Shown here piece after piece: positions 1-8,360 of a stretch of 64,000 nt of DNA. Made by a program: the position numbers and the translations under genes. This DNA comes from Metapseudomonas boanensis (lineage in GTDB: Bacteria > Pseudomonadota > Gammaproteobacteria > Pseudomonadales > Pseudomonadaceae). Each line of letters opens with the position of its first letter. Within the stretch, counting starts at the first letter, position 1. Location: NCBI RefSeq assembly GCF_018704125.1, contig NZ_JAGTIS010000004.1, positions 186,001 through 250,000 on the forward strand, written 5' to 3'. Under the pieces are notes generated by a model. That model did not search any database and was not told the DNA's origin. It was given only the letters and a program-made list of their open reading frames with translations.

Positions 1-63
1 TCAAAGGGGATCGAAGATGGCTTGCCCGAAGGCGACTTGCTCGCGCCCTTCAATTACGGGCAT

Positions 64-71
64 AAAAAATG
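64..71. repeat. 8-bp target-site duplication, left copy
   Basis: AAAAAATG directly abuts the left inverted repeat and is repeated at 727-734 next to the right inverted repeat. Removing the IS plus one copy restores a continuous T-tract (read on the minus strand) behind a small GC hairpin at 734-745. Confidence 0.7.
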
Positions 72-130
72 GCTCATCGCGGAATCTGGGGGAGATGCGA
101 GTTGACAGCCGGATAGCCGGTACTCTCTCT

Positions 131-192
131 GTAGGAGCCAGCTTGCTGGCGAACATGTGCCATTCGCGATTCGCCAGCAAGCTGGCTCCTAC
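131..192. repeat. REP-type palindrome
   Basis: GTAGGAGCCAGCTTGCTGGC (131-150) is repeated in inverted orientation ending at 192, with a loop of about 18 nt. This is the Pseudomonas REP/BIME style of repeat. It lies inside the ISL3 remnant, so the IS was present when the REP arrived or the deletion brought them together. Confidence 0.7.
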
Positions 193-319
193 AAGGTTTC
201 GCGCGCCTTCGATGTGTCACTCCGACCGACAAGTCCGCCAAGGTGGTGTTGCAGGCTGATGCGACAGAACGATTCGTGGTTCACGGACAGTCCCCATGCA
301 GGGTGCCTTTTGGGGTTCA

Positions 320-628
320 TCATGCTTTCCGGGGAAGGCGGGAAGCCGGCGCCAGCCAGTCGATCCGCTCGGATACGCGTCCGCAGTACAGGCAGTCGAC
401 GCGACGCACCGGCAGTTGCAGCAGGACGCGCTGATCCTGCAGGTCACGATCCCGCACCTGGCGGATGTGCTGCTCGTGGATCAACGGGTTGGGTTTGGCC
501 CACCGGCTGCAAATCGGTAAGCGCTCGGCTTGGGGTTCAAGACTGATCAGCAGGGTGTCGTGAGTGGATTGGCGACAGGCGACGACCTCGTAGCCCGGCC
601 AGAAAGCGGCAAGATCAATAGGATGCAC
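320..628 (-). pseudogene. ISL3 transposase N-terminal fragment
   Basis: This frame gives 102 residues resembling the N-terminal zinc-finger part of ISL3 transposases. It has an LLISLEP start, one clear CLYCG pair and the motif RVLLQLPVRRVDC followed by ERIDWL. The first zinc pair is damaged (ICSRW, one Cys replaced). The frame stops at 320 just after the finger; the HTH and DDE catalytic domains (about 300 residues) are gone. It lies in the expected orientation, about 100 bp from the right IS end. It is a non-functional remnant. Confidence 0.6.
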
Positions 629-726
629 GGTGGCAGCAAGGTGTGGGGGATGGGATGTTTGGCGACTGCCAATCTACCCACTTCCCTGACTGTCAACTCG
701 CATCTCCCCCAGACTTCGCGATGAAC

Positions 727-734
727 AAAAAATG
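727..734. repeat. 8-bp target-site duplication, right copy
   Basis: AAAAAATG, identical to 64-71, borders the right end of the ISL3 remnant. Confidence 0.7.
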
Positions 735-745
735 CGGTGCTCCGC
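727..745 (-). terminator. Terminator-like hairpin of the RTX remnant, split by the IS
   Basis: Read on the minus strand, GCGG-AGCA-CCGC is followed by ATTTTTT. The stem is short. It lies 12 nt downstream of the RTX-like stop codon (757-759). The IS inserted exactly in its T-tract. Confidence 0.4.
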
Positions 746-756
746 GGGCAGGCGGG

Positions 757-1013
757 TCACCGCAAGGGAGGAGACAGCAATCTGACGAAGTCGTTAGCAG
801 TGAGCGTGATGTGCCCGACCCGGTCGATCTGGATATCTGCAGCAGTGTTGTTGACGTTACCCTCCACATGGATGTGATCGATTCCCCCAGTTACACCCTT
901 GAAACCTGAAAACCTGAGCTTTGCCTGTTCGCAGAAATGTCTGCCAGTAGCATCTCAATCCTCCAGAAAGTTGAAGTCATGGTTGACGATCAAACCAGTT
1001 GCAGATTTCTGGA
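757..1013 (-). pseudogene. Decayed C-terminus of an RTX/calcium-binding-type secreted protein
   Basis: One minus frame ends with residues like KLRFSGFKGVTGGIDHIHVE, then a stretch ending GHITLTANDFVRLL. This has the usual shape of RTX protein C-termini, the type I secretion signal region (GxxDxIxVxGNV...HTLTxxDF). An in-frame TGA lies about 75 residues before the end and another stop lies further upstream. No RTX nonapeptide repeats can be read beyond about 1013. I take it as the last scrap of a deleted gene; the family call is from pattern memory and is modest. Confidence 0.35.
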
Positions 1014-1324
1014 CATCAGGTCACTGCCGACCCTACCAACCAAGACATCTCCGGCGGACCACTCGGGCACTACGTTCCAGGCTTAGTGCATTCATCGAGT
1101 CTGGCAAGCCAGCACGCCGCAAGCATTGGAGCCAGAGCGGCCGAACACCGCCCCACCATCCAACTCGTAGCCCGTGATGTGCAGGATCACAAACTGATCT
1201 GCTGCAGCAGCGAGCTAGTATCCTCCACATCAAACGCGAAGCTTCTCAGGCTATGCAGGCAGCTACCCCCTACCCTGATTCGGGCGGCTACATGGTTCGA
1301 GTAAAGCATCAAGGAGATCAGCGA

Positions 1325-2860
1325 ATGCCCATAGATGCGAAGGTCGAACCAAATCAGCTGACTTGCGGCCGGGGCCCGGACCCGACCTTGGTCCAATCCC
1401 CCCCTGGACCAAAGCCGGGACGGAACAATAGCTGGTGGCGCCGCTTCTGCAATCGTGCAAGACGCCTGAAGCGCTCTACCCAATTCGTAATCGCGGCCAG
1501 CTTCATCCTGAGCCTGACCATGTCACTGGTCGGCAACCTGGTCGGCCAGCGCATCGAACGCGCCGCCGTGCAATCGGCAGCTGAGGCCGGTGCGCTTTAC
1601 ATGGAGAGTTTTCTGGAACCCTTTGTCCAGGACCTGGCTACCACTGGAACAATTTCCCCCGACAGCGCTGCCGCTATTGATCAATTGCTGCAGAACAGCT
1701 CTCTGAACCGCCATGTAGCCTCCGTGAAGATCTGGAGGCCCGATGGCACGGTTATCTACAGCACCGACAAATCGACGCTGAACCGCCAGTTCCCCACTGA
1801 CGAGATTGACGAAGCCTTGCAAGGCCGGATCGTGACTGGGCTGGAGGATCTGGAGCAGGACGAGAACGTCTTCGAGCGCAGTCTCGACATGCCGCTTTAC
1901 GAAATCTACGCGCCCTTGCGTGAACACGGAACGGGCAAGGTGGTTGCGGTGGGCGAGTTCTACGAGCGTGCCGACAGCCTGGAGCAGGAAATCGACACCG
2001 TACGCCTGCAGGTTTGGGCCGTGGTGGGGTCGGCCACCCTTGCGATGCTGGGTTTGCTGTTCTTCGTAGTACGCCGTGGCGAGCGCATCATCGACCAGCA
2101 GCAGATAGCACTAAAGCAACGGATGGTCGAACAGGCAATCCTGCATGCCCGGAACGCCCAACTGCAGCGCAGCATCACCAGTGCCAATCTGGAGTTTTCG
2201 CGAATCAGCGAGCTGACACTGCGGCGTCTCGGTGCAGATCTGCATGACGGCCCGGCGCAGTTGCTGACGCTGATCCTGGTGAGGATCGATGAACTGGCCC
2301 AACTCCGCGATCGCCTGAGGGAGCATGGGGAAGAGCTTGATGGCGATGCGTTGGAAACCATCAGGAAAGCCGGCCAGGATGCATTGCGTGAGATCCGTGA
2401 CATTTCCCGTGGACTGGCCCTGCCGGAGATCGGAGATCTCAGCCTCGAGCAGTTGCTCCGCCTGCTGGTACAGCGCCATGAACAGCGTACCGGCACCTTT
2501 GTCGAACTGGAGTTGGAGCCACTACCGACACAGGCGTCCATGTCACTGAAGATCTGCCTCTACCGATTCGTACAGGAAGCCCTCAACAATGCCTTCCTGC
2601 ATGCAGGAGGCAAGGGCCAGCGAGTCTCGGCACACCTGGCGAAAGGAGAGCTGGTGGTATGCGTGAAGGATGCTGGTGCCGGCTTTGCGCAAACGAGCAC
2701 CGCCGAGGAGGAGCACGGCCGCAGGCGACTTGGCTTGGTGGGTATGCGGTACCGTGTGGAAGCCTTGGGCGGCACTTTCCAAATCGACTCCCGGCCCGGC
2801 GCAGGAACCCAGGTCACTGCACGCTTCAAGCTTCCCACCACTGAATCCGAAGCCCTGTAG
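1325..2860 (+). CDS. NarX-type sensor histidine kinase
   Basis: This 511-residue membrane sensor kinase would phosphorylate a NarL-type regulator. It has transmembrane helices at about 54-74 and 230-249, with a periplasmic sensing region of about 155 residues between them. The HisKA_3 dimerisation box contains LGADLHDGPAQLL with the phospho-acceptor His near 307. The ATPase domain has FVQEALNNAFLHAGG (N box) and a GLVGMRYRVEALGG lid. I chose the ATG at 1325 because AAGGAG lies 8 nt before it; an upstream ATG at 1253 has no ribosome site. The gene faces its probable partner at 2866-3549 tail to tail with a 5-bp gap. The ligand is unknown. Confidence 0.85.
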   Translation: MPIDAKVEPNQLTCGRGPDPTLVQSPPGPKPGRNNSWWRRFCNRARRLKRSTQFVIAASFILSLTMSLVGNLVGQRIERAAVQSAAEAGALYMESFLEPFVQDLATTGTISPDSAAAIDQLLQNSSLNRHVASVKIWRPDGTVIYSTDKSTLNRQFPTDEIDEALQGRIVTGLEDLEQDENVFERSLDMPLYEIYAPLREHGTGKVVAVGEFYERADSLEQEIDTVRLQVWAVVGSATLAMLGLLFFVVRRGERIIDQQQIALKQRMVEQAILHARNAQLQRSITSANLEFSRISELTLRRLGADLHDGPAQLLTLILVRIDELAQLRDRLREHGEELDGDALETIRKAGQDALREIRDISRGLALPEIGDLSLEQLLRLLVQRHEQRTGTFVELELEPLPTQASMSLKICLYRFVQEALNNAFLHAGGKGQRVSAHLAKGELVVCVKDAGAGFAQTSTAEEEHGRRRLGLVGMRYRVEALGGTFQIDSRPGAGTQVTARFKLPTTESEAL

Positions 2861-2865
2861 CCGCT

Positions 2866-3549
2866 CTAGTCCGGCTTCTCCTGTGCATCGTGATCCGCCG
2901 ACGGAGCACCTTCGACTTCCCACTGCCGGCGTGCGGCAGTAACCGCCTCCACGCGATTTCGTGCGTGCAGCTTCTGCATGACATTGGTCATGTAGTACTT
3001 GACCGTCTTCTCACTGAGACCGAGCTTGTTGGCCACTTCACGATTGGTCAGGCCCTGAGCCACCTCGCGGATGATCTGTTCCTCGCGATGGGTCAGCTCG
3101 ATCCGGTGCCGCTCATGCTCTTGGAGCTGTCTCAGGCGGTTCAGCAAGCGGCTGGCGAAAGCCGGGGTTATGAAACTTTCACCTCCCGCGACTTTCCGGA
3201 TTGCCTGTACCAACTCCGGCCCGCTAACGCCTTTAAGCACGTAGCCTTGAGCCCCCGCTTCCAGCGCTGCGTAGGCATCGTCCTCGCACTCGGATACCGT
3301 CAGCATCATGACCCGCACCCCAGGAGCGGCAGAGCTGATGGAGCGAATGGCGCCAAAGCAATCACCCGGCATGTTGACATCCATCAGCAGCACATCCGGG
3401 GCGAAGCGCACGGCAATGTCGACCGCATCATCGGCACAGCTACCTTGCTCCACCACCTGGAAGTCCGAAATGCGCTTGAGCGCCGATGCCACCCCCTGCC
3501 GCAGCAACGGATGGTCATCAACAATGCCGATCCTGATCTTGGCGGCCAC
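2866..3549 (-). CDS. NarL/FixJ-family response regulator
   Basis: The N-terminal receiver domain has VDDHP acidic residues, the phospho-acceptor Asp in LLMDVNMPG and the conserved Lys in YVLKGV. A C-terminal LuxR-type HTH follows (LTHREEQIIREVAQGLTNRE and SEKTVKYYMTNVMQKL). The product is 227 residues from a GTG at 3549, which has GAGG about 8 nt upstream; a TTG at 3555 lies too close to that site. It almost certainly pairs with the convergent kinase at 1325-2860. Target genes cannot be read from the sequence. In Pseudomonas, regulators of this class often control alcohol or anaerobic respiration genes. Confidence 0.85.
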   Translation of the reverse strand: MAAKIRIGIVDDHPLLRQGVASALKRISDFQVVEQGSCADDAVDIAVRFAPDVLLMDVNMPGDCFGAIRSISSAAPGVRVMMLTVSECEDDAYAALEAGAQGYVLKGVSGPELVQAIRKVAGGESFITPAFASRLLNRLRQLQEHERHRIELTHREEQIIREVAQGLTNREVANKLGLSEKTVKYYMTNVMQKLHARNRVEAVTAARRQWEVEGAPSADHDAQEKPD

Positions 3550-3811
3550 TGCCAAATCCTCAAGGCTGAACAGCCATGCCCTCGCACTGACAAGAACGCA
3601 TGGGGCGCTGATTCAGTATTAGCATCAACGCCGCCCACAAGCTGCGACCAAGCGGCACAACACGTCGGACGAGGCTCTTTTCCGACCAATCGCGCGGGCC
3701 ATCGCGACCAAACGTCAGCCAGCCCTGAAAAAATCGACGAAAGCCCCTACGCCTGGCGCCCACCAACTGGTAAAACATCTCTCAGCACGCTCCGGAGACC
3801 GCGCTGACGCT

Positions 3812-4471
3812 ATGTCCGGCCAAACGCACGACCGACTGATCGCCCCCTACCCGCCGCTGCTCGAACAGCCAGTTCAACTCACCCTCGCCGAATTGCACGC
3901 ATCGCTCGACGCCACCATGGCGCAACACCGTGGCGGGCCAGTCTGGCTGTTTGCTTACGGGTCATTGATCTGGCGTCCGGAGTGCCCAGCCGTCGAAAGT
4001 CGCCGCGCGCGCATTCATGGCTACCACCGGGGCCTATACCTCTGGTCGCAGCTCCATCGTGGGACGCCGGAAACCCCCGGCCTGGTGCTGGGCCTCGATC
4101 GCGGCGGCTCTTGCGCTGGATTTGCTTATCGCCTGCCCGAAGAGGGACTGGAACAACACCTCTTCGCCCTCTGGCAACGCGAGATGCCCGACGCCGCCTA
4201 CCAGCCCAAATGGCTCAACTGCCAGTTGGCTGGCGGGGCAAAAGTGCAGGCACTCGGCTTCGTCCTGCGACGTGAACTGTCCTGCTATGCCGGCGCCCTG
4301 CCCGACCATGTACTGCGCCTGGTCTTCACCCATGCCAGCGGCCATTACGGTAGCACTCGCGATTACGTCGAGAAGACCGTCAACAGCCTGCGCGCACATG
4401 CCATGCCGGATCGCAAGCTGGAAGATGCCCTTGTGCGCTGCTGCAAACAGGGCGTCTTCAGCTTCACTTGA
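3812..4471 (+). CDS. ChaC-family gamma-glutamylcyclotransferase
   Basis: This is a 219-residue ChaC-like protein. The family converts glutathione to 5-oxoproline and Cys-Gly in the cytoplasm. The substrate-binding signature VWLFAYGSLIWRP lies at about 44-56, and an acidic residue after SCAGFAYRLPEE is the likely catalytic Glu region. Length and C-terminal region (HYGSTRDYVEKTV) fit bacterial ChaC proteins. It follows a 256-bp spacer and stands alone. The ribosome site is weak (CGGAGA about 13 nt upstream), so the start is the least certain part. Confidence 0.85.
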   Translation: MSGQTHDRLIAPYPPLLEQPVQLTLAELHASLDATMAQHRGGPVWLFAYGSLIWRPECPAVESRRARIHGYHRGLYLWSQLHRGTPETPGLVLGLDRGGSCAGFAYRLPEEGLEQHLFALWQREMPDAAYQPKWLNCQLAGGAKVQALGFVLRRELSCYAGALPDHVLRLVFTHASGHYGSTRDYVEKTVNSLRAHAMPDRKLEDALVRCCKQGVFSFT

Positions 4472-4478
4472 ATCGCAC

Positions 4479-4841
4479 TCAACCTTCACTGGTGCGATGC
4501 GTGAGGATGTTCAGCACTACGCCGTAGGGATCGCGAACGAAGAAGCGCCGCACGCCCCAGGGTTCGTCGATGATCCCGTAGAGAATCTCCAGCTGCGCCG
4601 AACGTGCCCGCCGGTAGATCAGGTCGACGTTGTCGACCTCGATGGACAGGTCCGGCACCGGCGTGCCGGAGCCACCCTCTTCCGCCACATTGAGCTGCGG
4701 CACGGTGCTCGCGCCGGAGCCCAGGGTCATTATCCAGCCATGATCCATCACCAGATCGAGGCCAAGCAGTTTCTGGTAGAACTCGCGGGCGAGTTCCGGA
4801 TCAGGGACGGCGATATTGGCCACGATGCGTAGGACGGTCAT
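4479..4841 (-). CDS. VOC/glyoxalase-superfamily protein
   Basis: This 120-residue single-domain protein has the beta-alpha-beta-beta-beta modules of vicinal-oxygen-chelate proteins: an N-terminal NIAVPDPELAREFYQKLLG and a C-terminal GVRRFFVRDPYGVVLNIL. Enzymes of this fold include glyoxalase I, ring-cleavage dioxygenases and resistance proteins. The usual first metal His is not evident, so catalysis may differ or be absent. It lies convergent with chaC (7-bp gap). I started at the ATG at 4841, where family homology begins, not at the longer frame from 4907. Confidence 0.75.
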   Translation of the reverse strand: MTVLRIVANIAVPDPELAREFYQKLLGLDLVMDHGWIMTLGSGASTVPQLNVAEEGGSGTPVPDLSIEVDNVDLIYRRARSAQLEILYGIIDEPWGVRRFFVRDPYGVVLNILTHRTSEG

Positions 4842-4928
4842 GGGCGCTCCGGCTTGTCGAAAGTGCTTGGACGGTCCAAGCATAGTCCAGCCCCTCGCCC
4901 GCTCCACGCCAGTCGTCGACCGCCCCCC

Positions 4929-5309
4929 TCAGGCCAGGTCGATCTCCACCGTCTCGCCGCGCAGGCGCACCGGCCAGACACGCAGGCGTTGCTCCGGGTA
5001 CTCCAGGCAGGCGCCGTCATCCAGGCGGTAATGCTGCTTGTACAAAGGCGAGGCGATCACCAGCGCACCACCCAAGTGGCCGACGATGCCCCGGCCAATC
5101 ACGTTGGCGCCTGAGAGCGGGTCGCGATTGTCCACCGCGAACAGGCGTTCGCCCTCCGCGTCATGCAGGTAGAACAGAGCCACTTGAGCACCGTCCACCC
5201 AGGCCACCACGCCGGAGTTCGGCACCAGGTCAGTACGGCCGCAAAGGGCCTGCCACTGGCCGCCCTGGGCCATTTGATAATCGATGCGTTGCGCGCTTAC
5301 TTGGGCCAT
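4929..5309 (-). CDS. nirD: Nitrite reductase (NADH) small subunit
   Basis: NirD is a Rieske-fold small subunit without the iron-sulfur ligands, needed for NirB activity in assimilatory nitrite reduction to ammonium. The 126-residue product carries VPNSGVVAWVDGAQVALFYL, the DNRDPLSGANVIGRGIVG loop typical of NirD and PLYKQHYRLDDGACLE. Its ATG overlaps the nirB stop by one base (TGATG), so it is translationally coupled and shares the nirB promoter. Confidence 0.93.
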   Translation of the reverse strand: MAQVSAQRIDYQMAQGGQWQALCGRTDLVPNSGVVAWVDGAQVALFYLHDAEGERLFAVDNRDPLSGANVIGRGIVGHLGGALVIASPLYKQHYRLDDGACLEYPEQRLRVWPVRLRGETVEIDLA

Positions 5310-7870
5310 CAGACCACCTCCTCGGCTACCGGAATCAGGTTGAGCTCTGCCGCTTTCACCGGGCGGCGCTGCCCACGTTCGTTGACGAAATGGATGTCAG
5401 GGTCTCCGCGCTGGTCGTTGACGAAGGTGCGAAAGCGCTTGAGTTTTTCCGGGTCCTGGATGGCATTGGCCCACTCGCATTCGTAGCGGTCCACCACCGT
5501 CTGCATCTGCGCCTCCAGTTCCGCAGCCAGGCCCAGGCTGTCGTCAATGATCACCGCCTTGAGATAGTCCAGCCCGCCTTCCAGGCTCTCGCGCCAGACC
5601 GAGGTGCGCTGCAGCTTGTCGGCGGTGCGGATGTAGAACATCAGGAAGCGGTCGATGTAGCGGATCAGCGTTTCGTCATCCAGGTCCGTGGCGAACAGTT
5701 CGGCATGACGCGGGCGCATACCGCCGTTGCCACAGACGTACAGGTTCCAACCCTTCTCGGTGGCGATCACGCCGACATCCTTGCTCTGCGCCTCAGCGCA
5801 CTCACGGGTGCAGCCGCTTACTGCGAACTTGAGCTTGTGCGGCGAGCGCAGGCCCTTGTAGCGATGCTCGATGTCGAGGGCCATCTTCACGCTGTCCTGC
5901 ACGCCATAACGGCACCAGGTGCTGCCCACGCAAGACTTTACGGTACGGGTGGACTTGCCGTAGGCATGGCCGGTTTCGAAGCCGGCGGCGATCAGCTCGC
6001 CCCAGATGCCCGGCAACTCGTGGAGCTGCGCGCCGAACAGGTCAATGCGCTGGCCGCCGGTGATCTTGGTGTAGAGGTTGTATTTCTTCGCCACCTCGCC
6101 GATGGCGATCAGGCCCTCCGGCGTGATTTCGCCGCCGGGGATGCGCGGCACTACCGAGTAGGTACCGTTCTTCTGCATGTTCGCCATGAAGGTGTCGTTG
6201 GTGTCTTGCAACGGCACCAGCCAGGGCTCCTGGATCGGGCGGTTCCAGCAGGACGCGAGAATGGAGCCGATGGCCGGCTTGCAGATCTCGCAACCGACAT
6301 GGCCGCGGCCGTGCTTGGCGAGCATCTCCTCGAAGGTCTCGATGCCTTCTACACGGACGATCCCGTACAGCTCCTGCCGGGTGTAGGCGAAGTGTTCGCA
6401 GAGGCTCTTGTCCACCGCCACGCCACGGGCAGCGAGTTCATGCTCGACGACCTGCTTGAGCAGCCCCGCGCAGCCGCCGCAGCCGGTAGCCGCTTTAGTG
6501 CAAGCCTTGACGCCGGCCAGATCCGTACAGCCGCCATCGATGGCGGAGCAGATCGAGCCCTTGCTGACGTTGTGGCAGGAACAGACCGTGGCGGTGGCCG
6601 GCAACGCGTCCGCGCCCAGGGCCGGGGCCGCCTCGCCCAGCGGCAGGATCAGGCTGGAGGGATCGGCTGGCAGCGTGATGCCGTTCTGCACGTATTGCAG
6701 CAGCGTGTCGTAGTAGCTGTTGTCGCCAACCAGCACAGCGCCCAGGGCCTGCTTGCCGTCGGCGGAAACCACCAGGCGCCGGTAGCTGGAGGTGGCTTCG
6801 TCGATGAAGCGGTAGCTGCGGGCGCCCGGCAGCGCGCCGTGGGCGTCGCCGATGGAGCCCACGTCCACACCCAGCAGTTTGAGCTTGGTGGACATATCGG
6901 CGCCAATGAAGGGATCGGCGGCTTCGCCGCAGAGTTGCGCGGCCACGCCGCGGGCCATCTGGTAGCCCGGCGCGACCAGGCCGTAGATGCTGCCGTTCCA
7001 GGCCGCGCATTCACCAATGGCGTAGATGTCCGGGTCGCTGGTCAGGCACTGCCCATCGATGGCTACGCCACCACGGGGTCCCAGCTCCAACCCGCATTGG
7101 CGGGCCAGCGCGTCCTGCGGCCGGATGCCGGCGGAGAAGACGATCAGGTCAGTTTCCAGAAAATCATCGCCGGCGAAGTTCATCCGGTAGCGGTACTCGC
7201 TGCCCGCGCTGATGGACTGGGTGCCCTTGGACAGGTGAACGCCCACGCCCAACGCTTCGATCCGCGCCTTGAGCGCCTGGCCACCCTGATCGTCGAGCTG
7301 CACCGGCATCAGGCGCGGGGCGAACTCCACTACATGGGCATCCAGGCCGAGGGATTTCAGCGCATTGGCCGCTTCGAGGCCGAGAAGGCCGCCGCCCACC
7401 ACCACACCACGTCGCGCCTTGTTAGCAGCCGCGCGAATGGTGTCGAGGTCGGCCAGGGTGCGATACACCAGGCGCGAATCGCCCTCGGCGCCCTCGATCG
7501 GCGGCACGAAAGGATAGGAACCGGTAGCAAGCACCAGCTTGTCGTAATGCACGCAGCCCTCGGCGGTGATCACCTCGCGGCGCTCACGGTCGATCTCCAG
7601 CACCGGTACGCCCAGGTGCAGGGTGACGCCGGGGCGCTGATACAGCGCGGCCTCGCCCAGCGCCAGCGACTCGGCATCGCGCCCGGCGAAGTACTCGGAC
7701 AGGTGCACACGGTCATAAGCGCGCAGCGGCTCTTCGCTGAATACATGCAACCGATAGCGGTCCAGTGCACCGCGCTCGATCAGTTGTTCGACGCAATGGT
7801 GGCCGACCATGCCATTGCCGATGACGACCAGCGTTTGCACATCATTGAAGGTAGCGACGTTGGAGTTCAT
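5309..7870 (-). CDS. nirB: Assimilatory nitrite reductase (NADH) large subunit
   Basis: This 853-residue enzyme reduces nitrite to ammonium with NADH. In order it has an FAD/NAD(P) pyridine nucleotide-disulfide reductase module (GNGMVGHHCVEQL, then VVVGGGLLGLEAANAL), a BFD-type [2Fe-2S] module (CSCHNVSKG, CTKAATGCGGC), the ferredoxin-like half domains, and the [4Fe-4S]/siroheme cysteines CVGSTWC and CTREC. I start at the ATG at 7870, where the first Rossmann strand begins; the longer frame runs into the regulatory leader. The roughly 205-nt leader has a sigma-54 promoter, ANTAR-type hairpins and an intrinsic terminator, so expression is probably nitrogen-controlled and attenuated. Confidence 0.95.
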   Translation of the reverse strand: MNSNVATFNDVQTLVVIGNGMVGHHCVEQLIERGALDRYRLHVFSEEPLRAYDRVHLSEYFAGRDAESLALGEAALYQRPGVTLHLGVPVLEIDRERREVITAEGCVHYDKLVLATGSYPFVPPIEGAEGDSRLVYRTLADLDTIRAAANKARRGVVVGGGLLGLEAANALKSLGLDAHVVEFAPRLMPVQLDDQGGQALKARIEALGVGVHLSKGTQSISAGSEYRYRMNFAGDDFLETDLIVFSAGIRPQDALARQCGLELGPRGGVAIDGQCLTSDPDIYAIGECAAWNGSIYGLVAPGYQMARGVAAQLCGEAADPFIGADMSTKLKLLGVDVGSIGDAHGALPGARSYRFIDEATSSYRRLVVSADGKQALGAVLVGDNSYYDTLLQYVQNGITLPADPSSLILPLGEAAPALGADALPATATVCSCHNVSKGSICSAIDGGCTDLAGVKACTKAATGCGGCAGLLKQVVEHELAARGVAVDKSLCEHFAYTRQELYGIVRVEGIETFEEMLAKHGRGHVGCEICKPAIGSILASCWNRPIQEPWLVPLQDTNDTFMANMQKNGTYSVVPRIPGGEITPEGLIAIGEVAKKYNLYTKITGGQRIDLFGAQLHELPGIWGELIAAGFETGHAYGKSTRTVKSCVGSTWCRYGVQDSVKMALDIEHRYKGLRSPHKLKFAVSGCTRECAEAQSKDVGVIATEKGWNLYVCGNGGMRPRHAELFATDLDDETLIRYIDRFLMFYIRTADKLQRTSVWRESLEGGLDYLKAVIIDDSLGLAAELEAQMQTVVDRYECEWANAIQDPEKLKRFRTFVNDQRGDPDIHFVNERGQRRPVKAAELNLIPVAEEVV

Positions 7871-7909
7871 AAGTAGCACCCGGACCAAGCCAATCACGTT
7901 TTCGGGGGC

Positions 7910-7945
7910 AAAAAAAAACGCCTGGAACCAAGGGGGTTCCAGGCG
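7910..7945 (-). terminator. Intrinsic terminator inside the nirB leader (attenuator)
   Basis: The stem CGCCTGGAACC (7935-7945 on the minus strand) pairs perfectly with GGTTCCAGGCG (7919-7929 on the minus strand) and is followed by eight T. It lies between the promoter and the nirB start codon, 40 nt before the ATG, so it would stop transcription unless antitermination occurs. Confidence 0.85.
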
Positions 7946-7965
7946 CCTTTGCCTGTTCGTTCTTG

Positions 7966-7996
7966 GGTGCCGCCGGGCCTCGCTGCCGGGCGCACC
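7966..7996 (-). promoter_or_regulatory. ANTAR-type hexaloop hairpin P2 in nirB leader
   Basis: GGTGC (minus strand, 7992-7996) pairs with GCACC (7966-7970), with imperfect GC pairing inside, closing a six-base loop AGCGAG (A at 1, G at 4). It lies about 20 nt upstream of the terminator stem. The stem is less regular than P1. Confidence 0.4.
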
Positions 7997-8026
7997 TTCA
8001 GGAGCCTGGGGTCCTGATGGGACCTG

Positions 8027-8042
8027 CGATCGCCATTGATCG
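8027..8042 (-). promoter_or_regulatory. ANTAR-type hexaloop hairpin P1 in nirB leader
   Basis: On the transcribed strand CGATC-AATGGC-GATCG forms a 5-bp stem with a six-base loop that has A at position 1 and G at position 4. This is the loop rule for RNA bound by NasT/NasR-type ANTAR antiterminators. It sits upstream of a second such loop and of the leader terminator. Confidence 0.5.
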
Positions 8043-8088
8043 TCCAGGCTGCCCAACCACCTGTTCGGGGTGGGCTCGATCAAGGCTA

Positions 8089-8104
8089 TGCAGCGGTTGT
8101 GCCA
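8089..8104 (-). promoter_or_regulatory. Sigma-54 promoter of nirBD
   Basis: The minus strand reads TGGCAC-AACCG-CTGCA. The GG (-24) and GC (-12) elements have the exact consensus spacing. The predicted RNA would start near 8078, just before hairpin P1. Nitrogen control through NtrC is the expected activator route; no clear NtrC pair was found upstream. Confidence 0.75.
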
Positions 8105-8360
8105 GCTTTCGAAATACCTCGCCAATAGACCGGCCAGGCCCGTCTATTTCGGTACTTGCAGCACCAAATGACTCTATTTCAGGAAACAAGCAGCGCACCT
8201 CGGCGCGTCCACTGGCAGGCCCCAAAAAAGTGCGAGCACGCTGCCGACGCCCCAACCTTGCGCCGAACCCAGCAGCCAGATCTGGTCACAATGGGCTTTG
8301 GTTCAATGTAAGTTCAGTCGGCTAATCTGCATGGACCAATGAGTTCCGCGAGGGAACGCA

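Larger units (their letters stand above)
72..726 (-). mobile_element. ISL3-family insertion sequence remnant
   Basis: The two ends are imperfect inverted repeats of about 38 bp, one starting GCTCATCGCGGAATCTGGGG at 72 and the other, read from the opposite strand, starting GTTCATCGCGAAGTCTGGGG at 726. The element is flanked on both sides by the same 8 bp, AAAAAATG (64-71 and 727-734), the duplication size typical of ISL3 elements. At 655 bp it is about half the length of a complete ISL3 element. It keeps only the 5' part of the transposase and carries a REP palindrome inside, so it is internally deleted and cannot move by itself. Confidence 0.75.

Noticed and set aside
1-63. Short minus-strand frame ending at base 1 (MPVIEGREQVAFGQAIF)
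   Set aside because: Only 20 codons from ATG to stop, next to the IS target; too short to judge and no ribosome site.
5390-7876. 828-codon open frame opposite nirB
   Set aside because: Antisense shadow of nirB; composition is repetitive Ala/Gly/Val/Arg with no recognisable domain.
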